Counted from the stretch's first letter, positions 1 to 6,802 are shown. The stretch: 15,126 nucleotides of DNA from Myxococcales bacterium (GCA_007131745.1 SLPX01000329.1:1-15126), one strand, 5' to 3'. Translations and numbers: made by a program. Notes: generated by a model not told the origin, from the letters alone.

Positions 1-616
1 ATTTCTTTTCATCCGCTTTTTCAGCGGGTTCGGGTTTCTTTTCATCCGCTTTTTCAGCGGGTTCGGGTTTCTTTTCATCTGCTTTTTCTGCAGGTTCGGA
101 TTTCTTTTCTTCTATCTTTTTCGCGGGTTCGGGTTTCTCAATTATTTCCTTTTTCACTTTATCTTTTGATGATTCCGCGGGTTCAGATTCCTTCTTTGCC
201 TTGATGGGATCGCCGGACTTCTGAGCGGCCTTTTCATCGGTGGACTCAAAACTGCCGGTGGCCACAGCGCTTTTTGCTTTGGGGCTTTTTTCCTGTGCAC
301 TTTCCTTTTTCTGGAGAATTTTTTGAAGGACCTTTTCACTTTCAGAGGAGAGCTGATCAAACCTTACTCCCATGCCCGGGGCAACCTTTTTTCGAGCGGG
401 GTCATATTCCCGGATCCATACAACTGTTCCTTCCCCGACTATTAGCGGACTGGCGTCTTGCAAGAGAAACTCAAATCTAATTCTCGTACCTACTTCCAGG
501 GGGTTCTTTGTCCGAACAAAAATGCCTCCCCGGCTTACATCTACCGAGTAACGCTTGATGAATTGTTCAAGGTTGGCGCTTTTGAACTTTATCTTGAGTT
601 TAACAGGTTGGGGCAT
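1..616 (-). CDS. PilZ-domain protein with Lys/Glu/Pro-rich repeat tail (partial, runs off left edge)
   Basis: The reading frame is open from the ATG at 616 down to base 1 with no stop, so the C-terminus lies outside the window. Residues 1-100 look like a PilZ domain of the myxobacterial type: an early KRYSVDVSRGGIFVRT stretch (the usual DxSxxGxF element), then a beta-rich segment with VGTRIRFEF and GMGVRFDQL. The canonical RxxxR before the DxSxxG element is only partly recognisable, so c-di-GMP binding is not certain. From about residue 105 the chain becomes a disordered Lys/Glu/Ala/Pro tail ending in 11-residue repeats (PEPAEKADEKK). A TAA lies four codons before the ATG with no usable start between, and a GGAG sits 5 nt upstream, so this start is firm. 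No signal peptide is seen, so the protein is probably cytoplasmic. The tail could be a spacer or could lead to a further domain beyond the edge. Confidence 0.82.
   Translation of the reverse strand, partial: MPQPVKLKIKFKSANLEQFIKRYSVDVSRGGIFVRTKNPLEVGTRIRFEFLLQDASPLIVGEGTVVWIREYDPARKKVAPGMGVRFDQLSSESEKVLQKILQKKESAQEKSPKAKSAVATGSFESTDEKAAQKSGDPIKAKKESEPAESSKDKVKKEIIEKPEPAKKIEEKKSEPAEKADEKKPEPAEKADEKKPEPAEKADEKK
2..133 (-). repeat. 33-bp coding tandem repeat (four copies in window)
   Basis: Units lie at 2-34, 35-67, 68-100 and 101-133. The first two are identical. The third differs by a few substitutions, and the fourth is the most diverged, with most changes in its central part. Each unit keeps frame and encodes 11 residues of the PilZ protein tail. 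The array continues beyond base 1, and the less conserved copies sit on the N-terminal side, which suggests recent expansion towards the C-terminal side. Confidence 0.9.
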
Positions 617-628
617 ATCGACTCCGGG

Positions 629-704
629 TTAAAAGGCTTTTTGGACTAAAAACAAGCCGGGAAGTCCCTTTGTTCCAAGTAAAACAAGCCTTTAAGAGAA
701 TATA
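629..704 (-). promoter_or_regulatory. Putative promoter and folded 5' leader of the PilZ gene
   Basis: On the minus strand a TATATT (704-699) is a good -10 box; the -35 is poor (TGTTGC, 16-bp spacing). A transcript starting about 7 nt downstream would begin in AAAGGCTT. This segment can pair with AAGCCTTTT just ahead of the ribosome-binding site: arms 686-695 and 629-639, ten pairs with one bulged base. Inside it GGACT and AGTCC (663-667 and 643-647) form a second stem. It matches no riboswitch class I recognise. Confidence 0.33.
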
Positions 705-882
705 CGTATGTGTGTGTTTTGCAACATAATTTTTAGGCGATGTCTAGTAGGAGGGGTGGTTCAAAAAAAAGTGATGTTCGTCTTTTTTTTCGCAAAAGTT
801 TTTTATCCGGTCCGATAACCGGGTCAAACAGGAAAGAAACAATTTCCAAAAACACAAACGATAAGAAGAAAGGAACAAGAAA

Positions 883-1557
883 ATGACACAAGTAAATTCA
901 GTTCAATGCGGGTGCAGGCCCATGTCTTCGCGTCAGGAAATCCCGAGCTACAAGGTGGACAAACAGGGCAACTACCATTTCTATGCAACATCAAAGGACG
1001 ACAAGATTCACGTTTACAGGCAAAACGGCCAGGTGAACGTAAGAATCAACAATCGCCAGATGACCCTCTCTCCTGAACAGGCGAAAAACATGAGCATATA
1101 TGCCGGCGCCGGCGACGACAAGGTTGTTCTGGGAAGGGGATTGCCCCCTGGCATCAAAGTCTATACAGGTCCGGGAAACGACAAAATCATCAATCGTTCC
1201 AACGGAGTAACCATTAACGGCGGATCCGGTCGAAACACTGTTTCCACTGCTTCAGGCAATCGTGTCGGCAGAAGAGGAGGAAGAAGGCGTGCGATGGGAC
1301 GGCCGCGAAGAGCTTCAACTCACGGTGGACCGCGAAACGTCGCCGCGGGTGGACGGACCCGGACAAGTGGAGTCCACAGCTCGAAAAGTGGAGGTGCTGC
1401 TCATGGCGCTAACAAACAACAGAAGACGAAAAAAGGGTCAAAGGTCAACGGTTGGGACATAGCTGAAAGGTTTTCTCCGCCGGATCCAGTGAGCCGTACG
1501 GTTTCCAAAGGCATCCTCAAGATCACTAAAAAGGTGGTCAGCTTGTTCCGTAAATGA
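883..1557 (+). CDS. Small RTX-like beta-roll protein with basic tail
   Basis: 224 residues, ATG start, AGGA ribosome-binding site about ten bases upstream. Residues 35-125 look like the short RTX-like beta-roll found in some secreted or effector proteins: KDDKIHVY, then a LSPEQAKNMSI linker, then two Gly/Asp turns (YAGAGDDKVVLG at 73-84, YTGPGNDKIIN at 94-104) and a weaker INGGSGRNTV. Such turns bind calcium in RTX proteins, but there are too few here to be confident of it. Residues 126-190 are low-complexity and rich in Arg, Gly and Ser. The last 35 residues are basic and amphipathic (GILKITKKVVSLFRK). No Sec signal is visible; RTX-like proteins often use other export routes. The Arg/Gly stretch is suspicious because another frame looks more protein-like there. 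Function unknown. Confidence 0.75.
   Translation: MTQVNSVQCGCRPMSSRQEIPSYKVDKQGNYHFYATSKDDKIHVYRQNGQVNVRINNRQMTLSPEQAKNMSIYAGAGDDKVVLGRGLPPGIKVYTGPGNDKIINRSNGVTINGGSGRNTVSTASGNRVGRRGGRRRAMGRPRRASTHGGPRNVAAGGRTRTSGVHSSKSGGAAHGANKQQKTKKGSKVNGWDIAERFSPPDPVSRTVSKGILKITKKVVSLFRK
1211..1462 (+). other. Alternative open frame inside the RTX-like gene
   Basis: The +1 frame is open from just after a TAA at 1208-1210 to the TAG at 1460-1462. It reads as ordinary protein (for example DPVETLFPLLQAIVSAEEE and later ARKVEVLLMAL). In it G dominates codon position 1 and position 2 is mixed, the normal coding pattern. In the annotated frame G is heavy at position 2, which yields the Arg/Gly-rich segment. The only start is a GTG at 1262 without a clear ribosome-binding site. 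It may be an overprinted gene, a region between two compensating frameshifts, or chance. Confidence 0.22.
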
Positions 1558-1575
1558 GAATTCATGAGGAGTTTC

Positions 1576-2445
1576 TCACAAAGATACTGCTTCAAAAGAC
1601 CCGCTTTTGTCTATCAGCCTCACCGCTTCAACATCAGGATCGTGTTCTAGTATCAAGAGCCTCTTTTCACAAAACAAATCACTTAAAAGCGCTTGTTTTT
1701 CTCCCACTGTTACGAGTGGTTCATTGTCAAATGCCATGTTCCACTGTGGTTTCAGGTGAAAACGAGTCGGGAAAAGATCGGTGCCGATTGCAAGCCGGGT
1801 CTCGCCGTCGTTGATTCGGATAAACCACATTCCCGGAGTGTGTCCTCTAAGTTCTTCCACGAAAACACTCTCAAGAATTTCGGTTCTCCCATGACTCGTA
1901 TCCACCGTTTTGAGTAGGCCTGCATCCATCAGGGGTTGGAAATCATTTCGTCTGTATGAACCCCGGTCTTTCATGTTGGGTGAGCACGCCCATTTCCACT
2001 GTCGTTCCGAAACAAAACATACAGCGTTTGGAAAAGATGGTTCCAATGCTTGTTCGCCGGGCGGATTCGAATCCGTTTTCAATTCGAGGGGGCAAAGTTT
2101 TGACAGCCCTCCGGCATGATCGAAATGGAGATGCGTTTGCAGAATATGGGTCACCTCTGATGCGGATATCCCCCTTTTTTCGAGTTGGGCCGCCAGGTCC
2201 TGATCTTGGATCGCAAAAATCTTTTCTTCTTTTTTGTTTCTGGGTTCGCCGATGCCGGAATTGATGAGTATCGCAGTATTATCAGGTCTTCTAAGAAGCA
2301 CAATTCTCGAAACCATTGAAATCCGGTTGTGCTCGTCGGCTTTCATCCCTTTTTCCCACAATGATTTGGGCACCACTCCGAACATGGAGCCTCCGTCGAG
2401 CCGGAAGCGGGATGCAACAATTGTTTCGATTTCGTATGAACTCAT
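1576..2445 (-). CDS. Metallo-beta-lactamase-fold hydrolase
   Basis: 289 residues from the ATG at 2445, two bases after the tmk stop, so it is probably translationally coupled to tmk. A longer frame to 2520 exists but lies inside tmk. Metal ligands are complete: THLHFDH (HxHxDH at 95-100), RGHTPG (H192), GTDLFP (D213) and LEHDPD (H258), consistent with a two-metal site. The N-terminal RLDGGSMFGVVPKSLWEK is typical of the lactonase-like branch that includes YtnP-type quorum-quenching enzymes, but that branch also has many uncharacterised members, so the substrate is not known. No signal peptide; cytoplasmic. The gene converges on the RTX-like gene with 18 bp between the stops. Confidence 0.85.
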   Translation of the reverse strand: MSSYEIETIVASRFRLDGGSMFGVVPKSLWEKGMKADEHNRISMVSRIVLLRRPDNTAILINSGIGEPRNKKEEKIFAIQDQDLAAQLEKRGISASEVTHILQTHLHFDHAGGLSKLCPLELKTDSNPPGEQALEPSFPNAVCFVSERQWKWACSPNMKDRGSYRRNDFQPLMDAGLLKTVDTSHGRTEILESVFVEELRGHTPGMWFIRINDGETRLAIGTDLFPTRFHLKPQWNMAFDNEPLVTVGEKQALLSDLFCEKRLLILEHDPDVEAVRLIDKSGSFEAVSL

Positions 2446-2447
2446 TA

Positions 2448-3080
2448 TTATCGACCATTTTTCAACAGGCGTGTTTCGATGGACTTCCAGATTTGTTTGG
2501 CTGTTTCCTCTATATCGCAATTTCCGTCCACCAGAGCGGCTTTTGCAGGATCTTCTGCTTCGTACAATTCGATGTACACGCGCCGTATCTTGTTCTGCAT
2601 TTCAAGATCGTCGAAAATCTCTTTTTTTCTGCCGTCCATGGATATGCGATTCAGTGCCTTCACCGGATCCGTATCTACGAGGATTGTCAAGTCCGGCGGT
2701 CGGGCGTAGCGGTTCAGTGTGCGCACCCACTCGATCGGGAGGGTTTGACTCTGGTAACTCAGGGAAGACCACAAGTAACGGTCGGAAATAACCCATTCGC
2801 CTCGCTCTAACGCAGGGCTTATCTCTTCACGCCAATGGTCTAACCGGTCTGCTGCAAAAAGCAAGGCCATGTACGCCGGATCGGGAGGGTCATCCACAAG
2901 TCCCAGGCTGGTTCTGATAAGTTTTCCAACGACCCCCGAACTGGGTTCTGCCGTCACCAAGCATGCGATTCCCCGCTCTGCCAGACGCTGCCGTAGTTCT
3001 CTTGCCTGCGTGGTGGTTCCCGCCCCATCTATCCCCTCTAACACCACAAAACTCGCCGGTACTTTTGTTTCTTTGCTCAT
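2448..3080 (-). CDS. tmk: Thymidylate kinase (dTMP kinase)
   Basis: 210 residues, normal length for the family. It phosphorylates dTMP to dTDP with ATP in dTTP synthesis. Visible motifs: P-loop EGIDGAGTTTQ (15-25), TAEPSSGVVGKLIR (43-56) in the place of the usual REP-containing substrate loop, ISDRYLWSSLSYQ (98-110, the DRY motif) and a LID segment RKKEIFDDLEMQNKIRRVY. The usual P-loop Lys is Thr (residue 22). I believe GTTTQ occurs in Tmk proteins of myxobacterial relatives, so this is probably a lineage variant and not a dead enzyme. No good Shine-Dalgarno precedes the ATG. It lies 44 bp after the YbjN-like gene, in the same operon. Confidence 0.93.
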   Translation of the reverse strand: MSKETKVPASFVVLEGIDGAGTTTQARELRQRLAERGIACLVTAEPSSGVVGKLIRTSLGLVDDPPDPAYMALLFAADRLDHWREEISPALERGEWVISDRYLWSSLSYQSQTLPIEWVRTLNRYARPPDLTILVDTDPVKALNRISMDGRKKEIFDDLEMQNKIRRVYIELYEAEDPAKAALVDGNCDIEETAKQIWKSIETRLLKNGR

Positions 3081-3124
3081 CTGGATCAGTGTGTCGCGTG
3101 GCCGGTGTAACCTTAGGGAGCCTG

Positions 3125-3595
3125 TTACTGCTTTTTCTTGTCCGAGAAGCGCACCGTGCCGAATTCTGCGGCCAGTTCGTCATCAAATTTGTCCGCGTAT
3201 GCCGCCACCCTTTCGATCATTTCCACTACTTCCGATTGATCCAGGTCCACTGTGGTTCGGTCTGCTGTGAGTATTATCGTGTCGTTTCTTATGGCGAATC
3301 CGCAAGCCCATAATTGGTCGGCGTTCAATTCCAGCAGCTTTCTGTATAGGTCTTCTCTGTTCTTATCGGGTAGAAGAATAACCGGTGAGACCACTTGAAA
3401 ATAGTTTAGGCCCCTATCCGGCGGACCGGGAAGCACGTGAATCCGGACGGCTGCCGAACCCTGTGCAAAAGCCCAGTATGGGTGGCCGTCCGCGCTCTGC
3501 TTTCGAACCGTGTCCAGATCCAGGCCCTCTGCTACGAGGTGGTCTTCCACAAGTTTGACTACTCTTTTCTGGTCCTCTTTTTGCTTTTCGTTCAT
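3125..3595 (-). CDS. YbjN-like (type III secretion chaperone-fold) protein
   Basis: 156 residues. The pattern fits the YbjN family: an N-terminal helix, VRIHVLPG and FQVVSPVILLP strands, LLELNADQLWACGFAIRND, and a closing helix (VAAYADKFDDELAAEFGT). These small soluble proteins share the fold of type III secretion chaperones; no biochemical role is generally established. The start is firm: AGGAGA at 3604-3609, 8 nt before the ATG. It is the first gene of the operon with tmk and the hydrolase. The pairing does not by itself reveal a function, and no secretion genes are nearby. Confidence 0.75.
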   Translation of the reverse strand: MNEKQKEDQKRVVKLVEDHLVAEGLDLDTVRKQSADGHPYWAFAQGSAAVRIHVLPGPPDRGLNYFQVVSPVILLPDKNREDLYRKLLELNADQLWACGFAIRNDTIILTADRTTVDLDQSEVVEMIERVAAYADKFDDELAAEFGTVRFSDKKKQ

Positions 3596-3637
3596 GGGTT
3601 TTGTCTCCTGGAAAAATGTGTTACCGGTTGACCCCGA

Positions 3638-3669
3638 TATCTAGAAAAAGTTCTTTTTGACTTTGTCAA
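3638..3669 (-). promoter_or_regulatory. Putative sigma-70-type promoter of the ybjN-like/tmk/hydrolase operon
   Basis: A perfect TTGACA lies at 3669-3664 on the minus strand. About 18 bp further is TCTAGAT, a weak -10. The start site would be near 3630, giving a leader of roughly 35 nt to the ATG at 3595. The -35 overlaps a small dyad TTGAC-TTT-GTCAA (3657-3669). Confidence 0.35.
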
Positions 3670-3679
3670 AAACAAATAG

Positions 3680-3701
3680 AATCGTTAATACATAAACGAT
3701 T
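3680..3701. promoter_or_regulatory. Operator-like inverted repeat in divergent gap
   Basis: AATCGTT, 8 bp, AACGATT: a perfect 7-bp inverted repeat with near one-turn spacing. It lies just upstream of the TTGACA box for the minus-strand operon and about 95 bp before the lipoprotein start, as expected for a repressor or activator site. No regulator is encoded nearby. Confidence 0.3.
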
Positions 3702-3795
3702 GGGTTTCAACACAAATCCGGCTCTAAAGCCAAGCATGTTCCCTTGCTTTTTTGCGTTGCGGTTTGTTGTTTTGGAAAGGCCGGACGGTATTTGA

Positions 3796-4851
3796 ATGAG
3801 ATCTCTAAAACAAAGTATTTATGCGCAAAATTTGGTTTTTCTCACGGCAGCGGCCGTGTTTTGCTTGTCCGGATGTGGAACCATGGGGCTCTGGGATATG
3901 AAAGTAGCCGGTTCGACCGAGAATTCCGGTTTCGAGTGGGTTGCAGCCGGCCGCACGGCCAGGATGAGAGCTTGGAGAAAATCCGCCGATGGTGAGCGAG
4001 ATTCGGTAGAGTTCAGATACCGGATGAGCGAGGAGGAACAACGAGGCGTTTACCTGGCGTTGCAATCCGAGGGGGTGAGGGTTCTGGCGAAGAGATATGA
4101 AGACAGGTGTGCAGAGAATCCCGAAGAGTTGGAGCTGGTCGTGAAGATTCACGATCGTACTCAACGTTCAGCACTGATCGGTTACCTTCCTCCCGGAGTT
4201 GTGAATTTGTTTCTGACGATCGCCGAAACCTTGCCGTCGGAACAAAGAACCATTGTTGGGGATCAATGCCCTCCGGCATGCATGGACGTACTCGAAAAGC
4301 CGATGGAAATGGAAGAAAAAACCCCGATGGAAAAGACTGTTGTGGTTCCCCGAAAAGACGCCCCCCCCCGAACAGCAGATCCAACCGGGGAAGGGGAACT
4401 CGCAGAACACGAGGATCCAGATGAGCAGCCTCCTGAGGAGGATCCCGCGGATGATGTTGAACGCGTGGAACCCGAGAATGACCTTGAAAAAACGGAAATC
4501 GAAGATCCCTATTGTCTGGATCCTGAGTTGGGCATTGTTCACGATCCCGTGGAGGAGTTTTGGCAGGGAAAACCAGCGAGGATTACTGTAATTACCCCAA
4601 GGGGGTGGCAGCCGGTCGTGATGTACAGGTCGCCGATGGATAATGCATACATCGAACTCCCCATGGCCGTGGTGGATCCCCGCGACCCATGCCACTTCAG
4701 TGCCGTCGTGCCGCAGTCCGCGCTATCCTACAATACTCTCTACTATTATATTGCCGTGAAGGATGAAGACGGAAAAGAGGTCGATGGTTCGGCGGACAGG
4801 CATTCCCCTCACTTGGCCGCTGTGGAAAAATGTCTTGTTATTACCCATTGA
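3796..4851 (+). CDS. Lipoprotein with acidic linker and C-terminal Ig-like domain
   Basis: 351 residues. A basic start and hydrophobic run lead to a lipobox LSGC with Cys27 as the lipidated residue; Gly at +2 does not favour inner-membrane retention, so the outer membrane is likely. Residues 40-160 form a mixed domain of unknown family. Residues 165-245 are an acidic Pro/Glu linker, and 250-351 a beta-rich module (GKPARITVITP, NTLYYYIAVKD) resembling the Ig-like or carbohydrate-binding-like modules at the ends of myxobacterial proteins. Ribosome binding is weak (GGACGG 7 nt upstream). A run of nine C at 4371-4379 encodes part of the linker. The gene converges on the next gene with 20 bp between. 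Function unknown. Confidence 0.82.
   Translation: MRSLKQSIYAQNLVFLTAAAVFCLSGCGTMGLWDMKVAGSTENSGFEWVAAGRTARMRAWRKSADGERDSVEFRYRMSEEEQRGVYLALQSEGVRVLAKRYEDRCAENPEELELVVKIHDRTQRSALIGYLPPGVVNLFLTIAETLPSEQRTIVGDQCPPACMDVLEKPMEMEEKTPMEKTVVVPRKDAPPRTADPTGEGELAEHEDPDEQPPEEDPADDVERVEPENDLEKTEIEDPYCLDPELGIVHDPVEEFWQGKPARITVITPRGWQPVVMYRSPMDNAYIELPMAVVDPRDPCHFSAVVPQSALSYNTLYYYIAVKDEDGKEVDGSADRHSPHLAAVEKCLVITH
4371..4379 (+). repeat. Nine-base poly-C tract inside a lipoprotein gene
   Basis: Nine consecutive C within codons for Ala-Pro-Pro of the linker. Gaining one C would end translation at 4424 and losing one at 4591, both removing the C-terminal domain. Tracts of this length in surface lipoproteins can act as slippage (phase-variation) sites. 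Confidence 0.85.
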
Positions 4852-4871
4852 GTGGAGCCGGCAAGCAATGA

Positions 4872-5861
4872 TCAGTCGGCCAGGCTTTGGATGATGTTTT
4901 CCGCCCTCTCTTCGACCGTACCCGTAAGGGGTTCCACCATTTTGGAATACAGGCGGCACACCGCCTTGATGTGCGACCGAACAGCGCGGGTGTTTTGATC
5001 GGAAACTCCGTTTATTGAAGAATTCAGCTTTGCTCCCACGTCTTCATCTTTTTGAATGCATATCCTTCTGCTCAGGTCCACTTCAATGTACGGAGCTCCC
5101 CTGGAATGAGCATCGTCCAGAATTCGTCCGGGCTTTGTGTAAACGAAGGCCACGCGGTTGCCTACCCATTTTTTGTAGCAATCGTCAAAAGCTCTTTCAT
5201 CTCTGAGAGCCCCGGAACATCCCATGGTCCAGCCGATTTTTACCATGCTCTCGTGTTGTCTCCGGATAAACTCTATGTCAGCGGCCTCTCTGGTGAAATA
5301 TGGATGGTCGAAAAACGAACTCCTTGATTTCACGGTTTCAAATATGCTTCGGTAAATCCGTGTTAAATGGATTTCAGATGCTTTCACTATATTCATGGAT
5401 TCGAATCCGCCCAAGGTCCGAAGTTTCGAAAGAACGAGACATGCGTGTTCGGCGAGGTTTTCCACGGTTTCTCTGTCCACGCCGCAGGAAATCGCATGAG
5501 CGTCCGCTATCAATATTTCCAAACTTCGCGCTCCCAGGCTTTTGCGCACTGCTTCGGCAATCAGCAGATAACCCACAGTGTCAAGGGGAAGGGCTTTTGA
5601 TGGTTCAAGTCCTGAACAGAGTCCGATACCCAGGAACACACCACGTGGTCGCTGCATAAGAGGTGTGTTCTCCATGGCTTTCATGCTTGCAGCAGTGTCG
5701 ATCAGTCCATTTTGATAGATAACGTGGATGAGTTTTGTTTTCCAGTTCTCCCTGAAGGATCGTGCAGGTTCAGATACACTCAGTGGATGAACAGGTTCAT
5801 TCACTCCACTTTTTTTCAGCCCAATGGCGATTTCTCGCGCTGCTTCCGGTCGGCTGTACAT
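4872..5861 (-). CDS. Class Ic tRNA-synthetase-like Rossmann protein, ATP motifs missing
   Basis: 329 residues; GAGG six bases before the ATG supports the start. I do not recognise a named family. The middle reads like the archaeal-type TyrRS/TrpRS Rossmann domain: GLEPSKALPLDTVGY (84-98) falls where GxEPSGxxHLGH is expected, LEILIADAHA (114-123) matches the LLADxHA strand, and NIVKASEIHL (157-166) matches the segment ending in SE. HIGH is replaced by LPLD and no KMSKS follows, so tRNA aminoacylation is unlikely. Downstream are YFTREAADIEF, ALRDERAFDDCY and FVYTKPGRILDD. Cyclodipeptide synthases also use this fold without ATP motifs, but their signatures are not evident. It may be a new HUP-fold enzyme. 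No signal peptide or membrane segment. Confidence 0.6.
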   Translation of the reverse strand: MYSRPEAAREIAIGLKKSGVNEPVHPLSVSEPARSFRENWKTKLIHVIYQNGLIDTAASMKAMENTPLMQRPRGVFLGIGLCSGLEPSKALPLDTVGYLLIAEAVRKSLGARSLEILIADAHAISCGVDRETVENLAEHACLVLSKLRTLGGFESMNIVKASEIHLTRIYRSIFETVKSRSSFFDHPYFTREAADIEFIRRQHESMVKIGWTMGCSGALRDERAFDDCYKKWVGNRVAFVYTKPGRILDDAHSRGAPYIEVDLSRRICIQKDEDVGAKLNSSINGVSDQNTRAVRSHIKAVCRLYSKMVEPLTGTVEERAENIIQSLAD

Positions 5862-5905
5862 TTTCGACCTCTTTTTGTCCGCTGATCATGGTCGGATTCT
5901 TAAAA

Positions 5906-5932
5906 AACCTTTTGAACTTATCATTCAAGGTT
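5906..5932 (-). terminator. Possible rho-independent terminator after the barrel-protein gene
   Basis: On the minus strand AACCTTGAA pairs with TTCAAAAGGTT (nine pairs, two bulged bases, 7-nt loop) and is followed directly by a run of T. It lies about 115 bp past the stop at 6047 and 45 bp before the next minus-strand gene. The stem is AT-rich, so termination may be partial. Confidence 0.35.
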
Positions 5933-5956
5933 AAGTGCGGTCTCCGAACCTGTCAA
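5928..5956 (-). promoter_or_regulatory. Possible promoter of the synthetase-like gene
   Basis: A perfect TTGACA (5956-5951), exactly 17 bp, then TAACCT (5933-5928), which keeps the first two and last T of a -10. The -10 overlaps the hairpin described at 5906-5932, so the two readings compete or the hairpin lies in the early leader. Confidence 0.3.
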
Positions 5957-6046
5957 AAATCGTTGTTTGTTTTCAAAATACTGTTGATTCGGGCGAGTAA
6001 TATTTTTGGTGGTCACATTGGTGAGAGTGATTTTCAGCTAGATGCA

Positions 6047-6754
6047 TCAGAATGCGAACCCGATACCGGCTTCGAAGTGCGGAAGGACATAGTTTGTGGG
6101 GTCGCTGTCCGAGGATTTCTTTGTTTTTCTGATGTATTGCATTCCCAGTCCGATGCGCGCCGTGAAGCCTGAAGAAGTGAGCCAGTTGTAGCTCAAAACG
6201 GCTCTGCCCATCGCAAGGTTCGTTCTGTTTTGGTGCTTTGATCCCCACGTGATGTAACCTCCTCGAACTCCAAGACTGATGGACCTGAAAATCCGCCTGC
6301 CGGGATACAGATCCAGGCCGGTTAGGAAGCCTCCGTAGTAGTCTCTTTCTCCACCTCCGATGAATCCGAAAGCCGCTGCGTGGAGCGACAATCCAAGGCC
6401 GATCCTCAAATCCAACTGGACTGGGAGCATGTCGGCTGCGAAAAGAATTCGGGCATTCACTTGTCTTTTCTGTCTTGGGGCCGCGCTCACAGCGGGCTGC
6501 TGAGGTTGCTCAGCGATCCTTGTCGGGGGAGGCGGGGGTGGAGGAGGAGGTGGTGGTGGAGGATCCGGTTCAGCCCTTTCTTCGCCGTAATAGACCTCCG
6601 CGTGCGGTGGCACTGTGATGACCACTTCAATGGAACGTTCTTCATTTTCTTGACCTTGAAATCCGGATTCTCTTCTGTCGCCCCATGCAACGCCGGAGTA
6701 TAGTACGGATGAAGCTGCCAGAATCGCCATGATTGTCATTTGGAAACTTTTCAT
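6047..6754 (-). CDS. Outer-membrane beta-barrel protein with polyproline linker
   Basis: 235 residues from the ATG at 6754, chosen because AGGAGA (6762-6767) sits 7 nt upstream and a signal peptide follows at once; a longer frame to 6841 has neither. Signal peptide about 1-25 (cleavage near AWG-D). Residues 26-97 are a periplasmic linker with thirteen consecutive prolines (65-77) and Gln/Pro-rich sequence. Residues 98-235 alternate polar and hydrophobic residues with many Gly and aromatic residues and end in Phe (GIGFAF), the usual barrel-assembly signal. The strand number suggests a small eight-stranded barrel (inference). It is transcribed from a likely sigma-54 promoter. Ligand or function unknown. 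Confidence 0.82.
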   Translation of the reverse strand: MKSFQMTIMAILAASSVLYSGVAWGDRRESGFQGQENEERSIEVVITVPPHAEVYYGEERAEPDPPPPPPPPPPPPPTRIAEQPQQPAVSAAPRQKRQVNARILFAADMLPVQLDLRIGLGLSLHAAAFGFIGGGERDYYGGFLTGLDLYPGRRIFRSISLGVRGGYITWGSKHQNRTNLAMGRAVLSYNWLTSSGFTARIGLGMQYIRKTKKSSDSDPTNYVLPHFEAGIGFAF

Positions 6755-6802
6755 ATTGTTTTCTCCTATCGAGTTTGGTGTCAAGCGCTGGTTTTGTTTA
6801 AT

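Noticed and set aside
2..133. Regular 33-bp repeats as a possible CRISPR array
   Set aside because: The units are contiguous without spacers and keep a protein reading frame.
1555..1578. TGAGAA/TTCTCA inverted repeat between convergent stops
   Set aside because: Only six AT-rich pairs with a 12-nt loop and no T run, so not a credible terminator.
2446..2520. Longer start for the metallo-beta-lactamase-fold gene
   Set aside because: The extra 25 residues lie inside the tmk coding region and do not resemble the family; the ATG at 2445 directly precedes the conserved N-terminus.
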